Of a DNA stretch of 64,000 bases, positions 58,135 through 64,000 are shown piece by piece. The notes beneath the pieces are model-generated. The model did not search any database, was not told where the DNA came from, and was given only the letters and a program-made list of their open reading frames with translations. Numbering within the stretch: the first letter of the stretch is position 1; every line of letters begins with the position of its first letter. The stretch is from Candidatus Accumulibacter cognatus. Its GTDB lineage: Bacteria > Pseudomonadota > Gammaproteobacteria > Burkholderiales > Rhodocyclaceae. The stretch spans positions 62,001-126,000 of the forward strand of contig CP058708.1 of the NCBI GenBank assembly GCA_013414765.1, given 5' to 3'. The translations under genes and the position numbers were made by a program.

Positions 58135-59076
58135 TCAGAACCTTTCGCCGGGGCGCAGGAAGCGCCATTGACCGAGCGGCAGGTCGCCGAGTCTGACGGC
58201 CCCGACGCGCACGCGCTTTAGGCCGGTCACGCGCAACCCGACCAGCTCGCACATCCGCCGGATCTGTCGTTTGCGCCCCTCATGGAGGACGAAGCGAAGC
58301 TGATCGCCGTTGAGCCATGCGACCTGGGCCGGCTTCAGCTTGCGCTCATCCAGGCTGAGCCCGTGCTGCAGCAGGGCCAGGCCCCTGGCGTCGAGATGCC
58401 CTTCGACACGTACCAGATACTCCTTGTCGATCATCGAGTTCTCGCCAATCAACTGGCGCGCCACTCGCCCGTCCTGGGTCAGGACGAGCAGGCCTGTCGA
58501 ATCAATGTCGAGCCGGCCTGCGGGTGCCAGTCCCTTCAGGCAGGACGGATGGAAAGCCGGCGTGTCCGGCGTGCGATACTGTGTCTCTGGTCGAATCAGG
58601 GTCACTGCCGGCTTGCAGCCAGGTTCCGGCTGTCCCGAGACATAGCCTACCGGCTTGTGCAGCAGAATCGTCAATCTGCTTTGCTGATTCGCCTGCGCCT
58701 GCCGGTCGAGGGTAATGACGGCATCCGGATGCGCGCGCGTTCCGAGTTCGCTGACCCGCCGACCATCCACGAAAACCCAGCCTCGCGCGATGTATTCATC
58801 CGCATCGCGGCGCGAGCAAAGACCGCGTTCTGCCATCAGCTTGGCAATGCGTACGCCATCAGGCGGCACCCTGCCCGCCACTTCCGGGACGGACGAGGCG
58901 GGCGATATGCTGGTGCGGGGCAACAACCCGGTCTCTGTCTTGTGCGCTGGCCCGCCGGCCACACGGGCCGCGGGCGGCTTGTACCGGGTCATGCCTGGCA
59001 ATGACCGGCCGATACCCGCCTCGGCCGGCCGTGTCCCGGAGAGCGGGCCTGGCTTCTTGCGTGGCCGGTCGGCCAT
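58135..59076 (-). CDS. rRNA pseudouridine synthase, RluF/RsuA type
   Basis: A 313-residue protein. After a ~70-residue basic, low-complexity N-terminus comes an S4 RNA-binding domain ([20 protein letters not shown]) and a RsuA-family catalytic domain, with the active-site Asp in [20 protein letters not shown] and the [14 protein letters not shown] stretch. The sequence [11 protein letters not shown] and the end [12 protein letters not shown] are closest to RluF (23S rRNA U2604) by memory. RluB/RluE cannot be fully excluded. The ATG is 2 bases downstream of the FKBP stop codon, which supports this long start and implies coupled translation. Confidence 0.88.
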   Translation of the reverse strand: MADRPRKKPGPLSGTRPAEAGIGRSLPGMTRYKPPAARVAGGPAHKTETGLLPRTSISPASSVPEVAGRVPPDGVRIAKLMAERGLCSRRDADEYIARGWVFVDGRRVSELGTRAHPDAVITLDRQAQANQQSRLTILLHKPVGYVSGQPEPGCKPAVTLIRPETQYRTPDTPAFHPSCLKGLAPAGRLDIDSTGLLVLTQDGRVARQLIGENSMIDKEYLVRVEGHLDARGLALLQHGLSLDERKLKPAQVAWLNGDQLRFVLHEGRKRQIRRMCELVGLRVTGLKRVRVGAVRLGDLPLGQWRFLRPGERF

Positions 59077-59078
59077 CC

Positions 59079-59423
59079 TCAGGCGATGTCGAGCAGCTCG
59101 ATCTCGAATACCAGCTTCGCGTTTGGCGGTATCAATTTTCCGGCGCCACGGGCACCGTAAGCGAGATCGGCGGGAATGGTGAGCTTACGGATGCCGCCGA
59201 CGCTCATCCCCGGCACGCCTTCTTCCCAGCCGGCAATGACGTGTTTCCCGTCGAGCGGAAAACGGAAGGGTTCGTTGCGATCGACGCTCGAATCGAATTT
59301 CTTGCCATCGGCCAGCCAGCCCGTGTAATGCACGATGACGTGCTGACCGGCGCTGGCGGTGGGACCGCTGCCAACAATGATCTCTTCGATCTGTAAGCCA
59401 CTGGGTGTGGTGACAATAGGCAT
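59079..59423 (-). CDS. FKBP-type peptidyl-prolyl cis-trans isomerase
   Basis: A 114-residue single FKBP domain. It begins [20 protein letters not shown] and contains [40 protein letters not shown] and [20 protein letters not shown], which form the prolyl-isomerase pocket. No signal peptide is present, so it is cytoplasmic. Longer upstream frames are not conserved. It is first in a two-gene unit with the pseudouridine synthase. Confidence 0.95.
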   Translation of the reverse strand: MPIVTTPSGLQIEEIIVGSGPTASAGQHVIVHYTGWLADGKKFDSSVDRNEPFRFPLDGKHVIAGWEEGVPGMSVGGIRKLTIPADLAYGARGAGKLIPPNAKLVFEIELLDIA

Positions 59424-59732
59424 GTGATGTGAACTCCTGATCAAAAAAACCACAAGTTTAGCCCAGCATGGCATCTTGCGGCCAGTTGCATGCAGACAAT
59501 TACCGCACGGACTGCATGCGGACTGCCGGCGCCCGACTCCTGCCGCGAATGTTGCCGCCTTGCCCTGGGCGGCATGCACTTGCACCCTGGCTTTCGGTTA
59601 CACTCGGCAGCACCCTTTGCCGGAAATACGCCCCATGCACAGCCAGACCCGCAACGCCACCTGCCGACAGCGAGGGAGGCGCGAATCGATCAAGCCATGC
59701 CGGCAGAGCATCCGGCGACCCCCGAAGACTCC
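59424..59732. other. Divergent region between FKBP and TcdA genes
   Basis: About 310 bases without a gene I can support. The rightward gene could start at ATG 59697 instead of 59733. No terminators, repeats or clear promoter pairs are seen. Confidence 0.5.
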
Positions 59733-60533
59733 ATGAGCAAAACGCCTGTCGATCGGTTGCGCCGCTTCGGCGGGATTGCCCGCCTCTATGGCGAGGATGC
59801 CTTGCAGCGCTTCGAAAACGCCCATGTTGCGGTGGTCGGCATCGGTGGCGTCGGTTCATGGGCGGTCGAAGGATTGGCACGTTCGGCGGTCGGCAGGATC
59901 ACCCTGATCGATCTCGACATGATCGCCGAGTCCAACGTCAACCGTCAGGTACACGCGCTCGATGGTGAATTCGGCAAGGCCAAGGTCAGTGCCATGGCGC
60001 AACGGATCCATGCCATCAACCCGGATTGCGTGGTCAGCGAAATCGAGGATTTCGTGACGCCGGAAAACGTTGAAGCGCTGCTTGGCGGAGACTTCGATTA
60101 CCTCATCGACGCCATTGATCAGGTGCGCACCAAGGCGGCGATGATCGCCTGGGCAAAACGTTGTGGAGTGCCGCTGATCACTGCCGGTGGCGCCGGTGGC
60201 CAGATCGATCCAGGATGCATCCGTATTGCCGATCTTGCTTTCACCATCCAGGATCCGTTGCTCGCCAAAGTGCGCTCGCTACTGCGCAAAGACTACGGCT
60301 TCCCTCGCGAGGCGAAGAAGAAATTCGGGGTCCCGGCGGTATTTTCCAGCGAACCCCTCCGCTACCCTGAGCGCGGCAATTCCTGCGAGCAGCCACGGAC
60401 GCTGATTGGCCTGAGCTGTGCCGGCTTCGGTTCGTCGGTTTGCGTGACGGCGCCTTTCGGTCTGCTGGCCGCCGGCGAAGTACTCAAGCACCTGGCCGGC
60501 AACCCATCGCCGCTGGCGGGTGGGCCAAACTGA
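59733..60533 (+). CDS. tcdA: tRNA threonylcarbamoyladenosine dehydratase (TcdA/CsdL, ThiF family)
   Basis: A 266-residue E1-like protein that cyclises N6-threonylcarbamoyladenosine at position 37 of ANN-decoding tRNAs using ATP. The nucleotide-binding motif VAVVGIGGVGSWAVEGLARS, the RVTLIDLD-type strand ITLIDLDMIAESNVNRQ and the cysteine-bearing C-terminal half are typical of TcdA. An ATG 36 bases upstream (MPAEHPATPEDSMSK) is possible but less conserved. It is transcribed alone and converges on the diguanylate cyclase gene with 42 bases between. Confidence 0.92.
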   Translation: MSKTPVDRLRRFGGIARLYGEDALQRFENAHVAVVGIGGVGSWAVEGLARSAVGRITLIDLDMIAESNVNRQVHALDGEFGKAKVSAMAQRIHAINPDCVVSEIEDFVTPENVEALLGGDFDYLIDAIDQVRTKAAMIAWAKRCGVPLITAGGAGGQIDPGCIRIADLAFTIQDPLLAKVRSLLRKDYGFPREAKKKFGVPAVFSSEPLRYPERGNSCEQPRTLIGLSCAGFGSSVCVTAPFGLLAAGEVLKHLAGNPSPLAGGPN

Positions 60534-60575
60534 AAAGTATCTTCCGTGCACCACCGCGCTGCCGGTACCTGCAGA

Positions 60576-62372
60576 TCAGCCGATCATGACCCGGTTCTTC
60601 CCCGCCTGTTTGGCCGCATACATGGCCTCGTCCGCGCGCTTGGTGACCGATCCCTGTGTATCGCCGGGCTGCAGATGGGTCACGCCGGCGCTGAAGGTGA
60701 TCAGTCGTCGGTCGTTGTTGTGCAGGAAAATGCGTCGGGTCAATTCCCGCTGCAGACGGACAATGGCCGTCTGCGCATCCTCGACCGAGGTGTCCGGCAG
60801 GATGATGATGAACTCTTCGCCGCCAAATCGGGCGACCGTGTCTTGCGGCCGCATCGTCTCCCGAATCACGGTCGCCAGGTGTATCAGGGCGGCATCGCCG
60901 GCATCGTGACCGAGCGTGTCGTTGAGTTTCTTGAAATTGTCAATGTCGAGCAGGGCCACGCAGAGGATCGCCTGGCGACGCTGCGCACGTGCGACCTCCT
61001 TATCGAACGCCTCATCAAGCCCGCGACGGTTGAGGGTCCCGGTCAGCTGGTCATGACGAACCAGCATGCTCGCTCGGTCGAGTTCCAGTTCCAGTTCGCC
61101 GATTCTCGTTTCGGCTTCGCTGACGCGCTGTTTCGCGGTGCGCAGGTCGTCACGCGAGCGTTGAGCGTTGAGCTGAATGATGCGTGTCTCATGAATCACA
61201 TCGGCGAGGACATCTTCGAGCTGCGAGATGTCCTCGGCCATGCTGATCCGGTGCGCACAGAGCTCGAGCTTGTCGTGATAGTCGGAGGTCGAGTCGGCGA
61301 ATTCTGCCAGATGATCGACAAAGCCGGCCAGCATCTGCTTGAGGCTTTCCTTGGCTTCGTTGAGGCTGCGTTTGAGCTGGCTCTGCTTGAAGATGACTTC
61401 CTTGAGCCGACTCTCGGCATCACCAATGGCACGGATGCTCAAAGGATTGGAAACGATGTCGCGGACGATTTCAATCTGTCCCGCCAGCCACCGGTCTTCG
61501 GTAACCAGCTCGCCCACGTTCTTGATCAGCAATTGCAGTAGGTTGAGCAAACCCGCGCGCAGTTCGGTACGATCCTCTGCAAGAATCTCCAGACGGAATG
61601 CAAAGCGCTTGACTCCAGCCAGCAGGCCTTGCAGCGCGGCAGACGAAGTGGCGCTGCGGGTCTTGTGCACCAGCATGCGAGCATCGGCGGCAAGCTCCGG
61701 TTCATCCGCAAGTTGTGTCTCGATGATCACTTCGAGGGTGTACGCGAAGATGTCGCGAAGTTCACCCGACAACTCGTTCGTACGCGGCGAACTGTCTGCG
61801 CCGGCCTCAGCCTCAGCGGCGAGCGGCAAGCTGGTCTCGGTCTCTGTATTTGTGCCAGACTCGACCAGAGGGATTTCCCCATCGGCCGGTCCACTGCCCG
61901 ACCACGACCTGACCAGGCCCTGCAGTCGTCCGAACAGCAGCTCACTATTGCCCGCAGCGGCTGCCAGCACTCGCTCGAGTGCTTCACGCTTGCGCGCCAC
62001 GGTCAGTCCGGCGTGCTTGTTTTCCCACTGGCGCAGGAAGTCGCGGAACAACTCGCTCCAGGGCAGCTCGTGCTCATTGGCGAGCTGCTTGACCAGGTCG
62101 GCCACCCCGTCGCGAAATTCATCCCAGTTCTTGCCCTTGAATGCCTGTTCGAATCGCTTCACCAGCTTTTGCTGAACGGCAGTCTCTCTGGGCAGAGCGG
62201 TCTGTAGCGCCTGCAGCTCGCGTTTGGGGAAAGCTTCTGCGAGATTGCCGGAGGTGCCCGCAATCTCGTTATAGATGTCCCGATAGTTCTCGGGAGAGGG
62301 AGAAATGCGCCGGGCAGCCAGCAGACGAAGGGTCTCGCGAGCAATTTCCGAGGGATTCGAAAGGGATGGCAT
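60576..62372 (-). CDS. Cytoplasmic GGDEF diguanylate cyclase with long helical N-terminus
   Basis: 598 residues without TM segments. Residues 1-420 are a largely helical region (ISPSPENYRDIYNEIAGTSG, ELSGELRDIFAYTLEVIIE) with a coiled-coil stretch before the catalytic domain. Residues about 430-598 form a complete GGDEF domain: RHDQLTGTLNRRGLDEAF, DIDNFKKLNDTLGHDAGD, RFGGEEFIIILP. It is expected to make c-di-GMP. The N-terminal domain is shared by GGDEF proteins of related betaproteobacteria, as I recall, but its signal is unknown. Together with the HDOD-GGDEF and HD-GYP genes it shows that c-di-GMP turnover is heavily represented in this window. Confidence 0.92.
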   Translation of the reverse strand: MPSLSNPSEIARETLRLLAARRISPSPENYRDIYNEIAGTSGNLAEAFPKRELQALQTALPRETAVQQKLVKRFEQAFKGKNWDEFRDGVADLVKQLANEHELPWSELFRDFLRQWENKHAGLTVARKREALERVLAAAAGNSELLFGRLQGLVRSWSGSGPADGEIPLVESGTNTETETSLPLAAEAEAGADSSPRTNELSGELRDIFAYTLEVIIETQLADEPELAADARMLVHKTRSATSSAALQGLLAGVKRFAFRLEILAEDRTELRAGLLNLLQLLIKNVGELVTEDRWLAGQIEIVRDIVSNPLSIRAIGDAESRLKEVIFKQSQLKRSLNEAKESLKQMLAGFVDHLAEFADSTSDYHDKLELCAHRISMAEDISQLEDVLADVIHETRIIQLNAQRSRDDLRTAKQRVSEAETRIGELELELDRASMLVRHDQLTGTLNRRGLDEAFDKEVARAQRRQAILCVALLDIDNFKKLNDTLGHDAGDAALIHLATVIRETMRPQDTVARFGGEEFIIILPDTSVEDAQTAIVRLQRELTRRIFLHNNDRRLITFSAGVTHLQPGDTQGSVTKRADEAMYAAKQAGKNRVMIG

Positions 62373-62482
62373 GGGGTTCTACCGGGAAAACAGTCAGGTC
62401 ATTCTAACAGTGGGATCTCGATGCCAGGCTGCTTGCGCCTGGCAAGGAATCCGGAGATGATACAGCAAGCATCAAGGTCGGC

Positions 62483-62488
62483 TATAAT
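62483..62488 (+). promoter_or_regulatory. Putative -10 element for tRNA-Thr
   Basis: A perfect TATAAT 20 bases upstream of the mature tRNA 5' end, with no good -35 visible at 16-18 bases upstream. It is a likely but incomplete promoter. Confidence 0.5.
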
Positions 62489-62508
62489 TCGCTCCAGAGA
62501 TGCCTATT

Positions 62509-62582
62509 GCCCCCGTAGCATGAAGGTCGTGCAGTTGATTTGTAATCATCAGGTGTTGGTTCGATTCCGACCGGGGGCACCA
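62509..62582 (+). tRNA. Atypical tRNA-Thr(UGU)
   Basis: The acceptor stem GCCCCCG pairs perfectly with CGGGGGC, followed by A and encoded CCA. The anticodon loop TTTGTAA gives UGU, and the T-arm is GTTGGTTCGATTCCGAC. The D-arm reads GCATGAAGGTCGTGC with a 7-base loop, unlike the usual AGCTCAGTTGGTAGAGC, and the anticodon stem has a T-T mismatch. Without CCA the molecule is 71 bases, shorter than normal. It may still function, since GG is kept in the D-loop, or it may be a decaying or specialised copy. Confidence 0.75.
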
Positions 62583-62590
62583 GGAAACAA

Positions 62591-62626
62591 GCGCTTGGGC
62601 CAATCCGACGAGATTGGCCCAAGTGC
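62591..62626 (+). terminator. Strong hairpin after tRNA-Thr, possible terminator
   Basis: A 15-bp stem (62591-62605 with 62612-62626, one G-T pair) and 6-base loop. There is no T-run after it, so it may act as a processing or pause hairpin rather than a classical terminator. The ureD start lies 27 bases further on. Confidence 0.6.
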
Positions 62627-62652
62627 GTTCTGGGGCCGGACTTGAACGAATC

Positions 62653-63558
62653 GTGAACGCGCATGGAACAGAATGGGGATCTGGCGGCCCTGTCGGTCTG
62701 ACGGCGGCACTGGCGACGGCCATCGAAGAAGCGGCACGTCCCGGCTGGCAGGCACGGCTGGCGCTCGGTTTCGAGCGTCGTGCAGAGGCCACGCTGCTGG
62801 TAAGGCGCGAGCATTGCGGGCCGTTGCGCGTACAGAAAGCGCTCTATCCGGAGGGTCCGGCGGTCTGTCATGCGATTGTCCTGCATCCGCCCGGGGGCAT
62901 CGCCGGCGGCGACCGACTGGACATCTCGCTGGCCGCGGGAGCCGGTGCGCATGCATTGTTGACCACCCCAGGCGCCGGCAAGTGGTATCGTTCGGGAGGG
63001 CGTCCTGCGCAGCATGTGTTGAACATTAGCATTGGGCGCGCGGCCGTCATCGAGTGGCTGCCACAGGAAACGATCGTCTTCGACGGTGCCGACGCACGGA
63101 TGCATACGCACGTCCAACTGGCCGCCGGTGGCATGTTCTGCGGCTGGGAGATACTCTGCCTGGGTCGCACGGCTGCCGGCGAATGCTTCAGCTACGGGCA
63201 GCTCGACCTGGCGACACGGATCGAAAGCGAAGGACGGCCGCTCTGGGTCGAGCGCGGTCGACTGTCGGGTAGCTCGGCCTGGCTCGACGCGGCTGCCGGT
63301 CTGGCCGGCAGACCGGTCAGCGCAACCCTGCTGCTTGCGGGAACGGTGGTGCAGCGAGAATGGCTCGACGCCTGTCTGGCGGTTCCGACCACCGCAAGCC
63401 TGTTGACCGGGATCACGGCACTGCCCGAGGTGCTGGTGGCGCGTTGCCTGGCGCCCTGTACCGAAGCGGCACGCGCTTGGTTGAGCGAAGTGTGGAAACG
63501 GTTGCGCCCGGCGGCGCTCGGCAAAGCAGCCATCGTGCCACGCATCTGGAGCACTTGA
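62653..63558 (+). CDS. ureD: Urease accessory protein UreD
   Basis: A ~301-residue nickel-urease assembly protein (UreD/UreH). Recognisable features are WQARLALGFERRAEATLLVR, LRVQKALYPEG, LHPPGGIAGGDRLDISL and LTTPGAGKWYRS, all conserved in UreD. It forms the UreDFG chaperone complex with the urease apoprotein. I chose the GTG start because the frame upstream enters the hairpin after tRNA-Thr; ribosome binding is weak (GGGGCCGG), and a GTG at 62623 or a TTG at 62614 are alternatives. ureA follows after 19 bases. Confidence 0.92.
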   Translation: MNAHGTEWGSGGPVGLTAALATAIEEAARPGWQARLALGFERRAEATLLVRREHCGPLRVQKALYPEGPAVCHAIVLHPPGGIAGGDRLDISLAAGAGAHALLTTPGAGKWYRSGGRPAQHVLNISIGRAAVIEWLPQETIVFDGADARMHTHVQLAAGGMFCGWEILCLGRTAAGECFSYGQLDLATRIESEGRPLWVERGRLSGSSAWLDAAAGLAGRPVSATLLLAGTVVQREWLDACLAVPTTASLLTGITALPEVLVARCLAPCTEAARAWLSEVWKRLRPAALGKAAIVPRIWST

Positions 63559-63577
63559 ATCGCTTTGAGGAAGACGC

Positions 63578-63880
63578 ATGGAACTGACCCCGAGAGAAAA
63601 GGACAAGCTGTTGATTTTCACCGCCGCTTTGCTCGCCGAACGACGCCGGGCGCGTGGCCTGAAGCTTAACTACCCGGAAGCGGTGGCCCTGATCAGCGCC
63701 GCGATCGTCGAAGGCGCCCGCGACGGCCGCACGGTCGCCGAGCTGATGAGCTACGGCACAACGCTGTTGCGTCGTGCCGACGTGATGGAAGGCGTGCCGG
63801 AAATGATCCACGATATCCAGGTCGAAGCAAGCTTCCCGGACGGCACCAAGCTGGTGACCGTACATCACCCGATCATTTGA
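63578..63880 (+). CDS. ureA: Urease gamma subunit
   Basis: A 100-residue small structural subunit of urease, beginning [20 protein letters not shown] and containing [20 protein letters not shown] and [20 protein letters not shown]-like sequence. The length is exactly standard. AGGAAGACGC precedes the ATG. It belongs to the ureDAB(C) operon, with ureB starting 11 bases after its stop codon. Confidence 0.97.
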   Translation: MELTPREKDKLLIFTAALLAERRRARGLKLNYPEAVALISAAIVEGARDGRTVAELMSYGTTLLRRADVMEGVPEMIHDIQVEASFPDGTKLVTVHHPII

Positions 63881-63891
63881 GGAACTGAACG

Positions 63892-64000
63892 ATGATTCCC
63901 GGAGAAATGCGGATCGAAGAAGGCGACATCGAACTCAACGCCGGTCGTGCAACGACCCGCCTGAGCGTCGCCAATACCGGCGACCGGCCGATCCAGGTCG
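63892..64000 (+). CDS. ureB: Urease beta subunit, 5' part
   Basis: The window ends after 36 codons. The visible start [19 protein letters not shown] is the standard UreB beginning. GAGGAACTGAACG is a good ribosome binding site. ureC and the remaining accessory genes are expected beyond the window. Confidence 0.95.
   Translation, partial: MIPGEMRIEEGDIELNAGRATTRLSVANTGDRPIQV

Overview
The window is a high-GC proteobacterial chromosome segment. Protein families and gene neighbourhoods (radC-rpmB-rpmG, alaC-alaA-hom, a long PrpE, YccA-type Bax inhibitor, DUF1178, type I MurB) point to Betaproteobacteria. A Rhodocyclales-type organism (Candidatus Accumulibacter, Dechloromonas or Propionivibrio relatives) is my best guess; this is inferred from gene content, not from a marker-gene search. 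Housekeeping genes alternate with accessory blocks.

Layout. 1-6.7 kb: end of a degenerate GGDEF protein, propionyl-CoA synthetase, an HDOD-receiver-GGDEF protein, glutathione-dependent formaldehyde dehydrogenase, DUF1178, tRNA-Leu(UAA). 7.1-19.8 kb: a DJ-1/PfpI protein, then two five-gene operons. The first holds a methyltransferase, a solute-binding/permease fusion, a second permease, a second solute-binding protein and a HAMP-SpoIIE phosphatase. The second holds an AGE-family sugar epimerase homologue, a STAS protein, a GlgX-type glycogen debranching enzyme, a second STAS protein and an RsbW-like kinase. Together they look like a complete partner-switching circuit wired to glycogen metabolism. 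Its input appears to be a former ABC importer that has no ATPase and has lost its ATPase-docking loops. 19.8-24.2 kb: an AT-richer island with two RTX-type secreted proteins, an NTF2-like protein and a pair of ~90-bp direct repeats. 24.3-26.6 kb: tRNA-Gly(GCC) with an intact promoter, a complete IS4-family element with a 10-bp target duplication, and a gene-poor stretch.

26.6-36.5 kb: an HD-GYP response regulator, DAHP synthase, ribosomal proteins L33 and L28, RadC, homoserine dehydrogenase, two alanine aminotransferases, an Mth938-type protein, an ArnD-like deacetylase and a Bax-inhibitor membrane protein. 37.0-47.8 kb: tRNA-Ser(UGA) and then a compact biosynthetic cluster: two alpha/beta-hydrolase homologues with altered nucleophile positions, a Sfp-type phosphopantetheinyl transferase, a C-A-T NRPS and a KS-AT-KR-ACP PKS, without a thioesterase domain. 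47.9-53.0 kb: a beta-helix protein, Kup, and an MgtE_N/CorA-like protein. 53.1-60.5 kb: metH behind a sigma70-like promoter, a SAM-II-type riboswitch and a terminator; murB; a pseudouridine synthase; an FKBP; a TcdA/ThiF protein. 60.6-64 kb: a diguanylate cyclase, an atypical tRNA-Thr(UGU) and the start of a urease operon (ureD, ureA, ureB cut by the window end).

The strongest candidates for something undescribed are the pseudo-ABC-sensor/partner-switch/glycogen locus (8.7-19.8 kb), the small NRPS-PKS cluster with a catalytically altered condensation domain and a non-alpha-amino-acid adenylation pocket (37.2-47.8 kb), and the SAM-II/terminator leader of metH.
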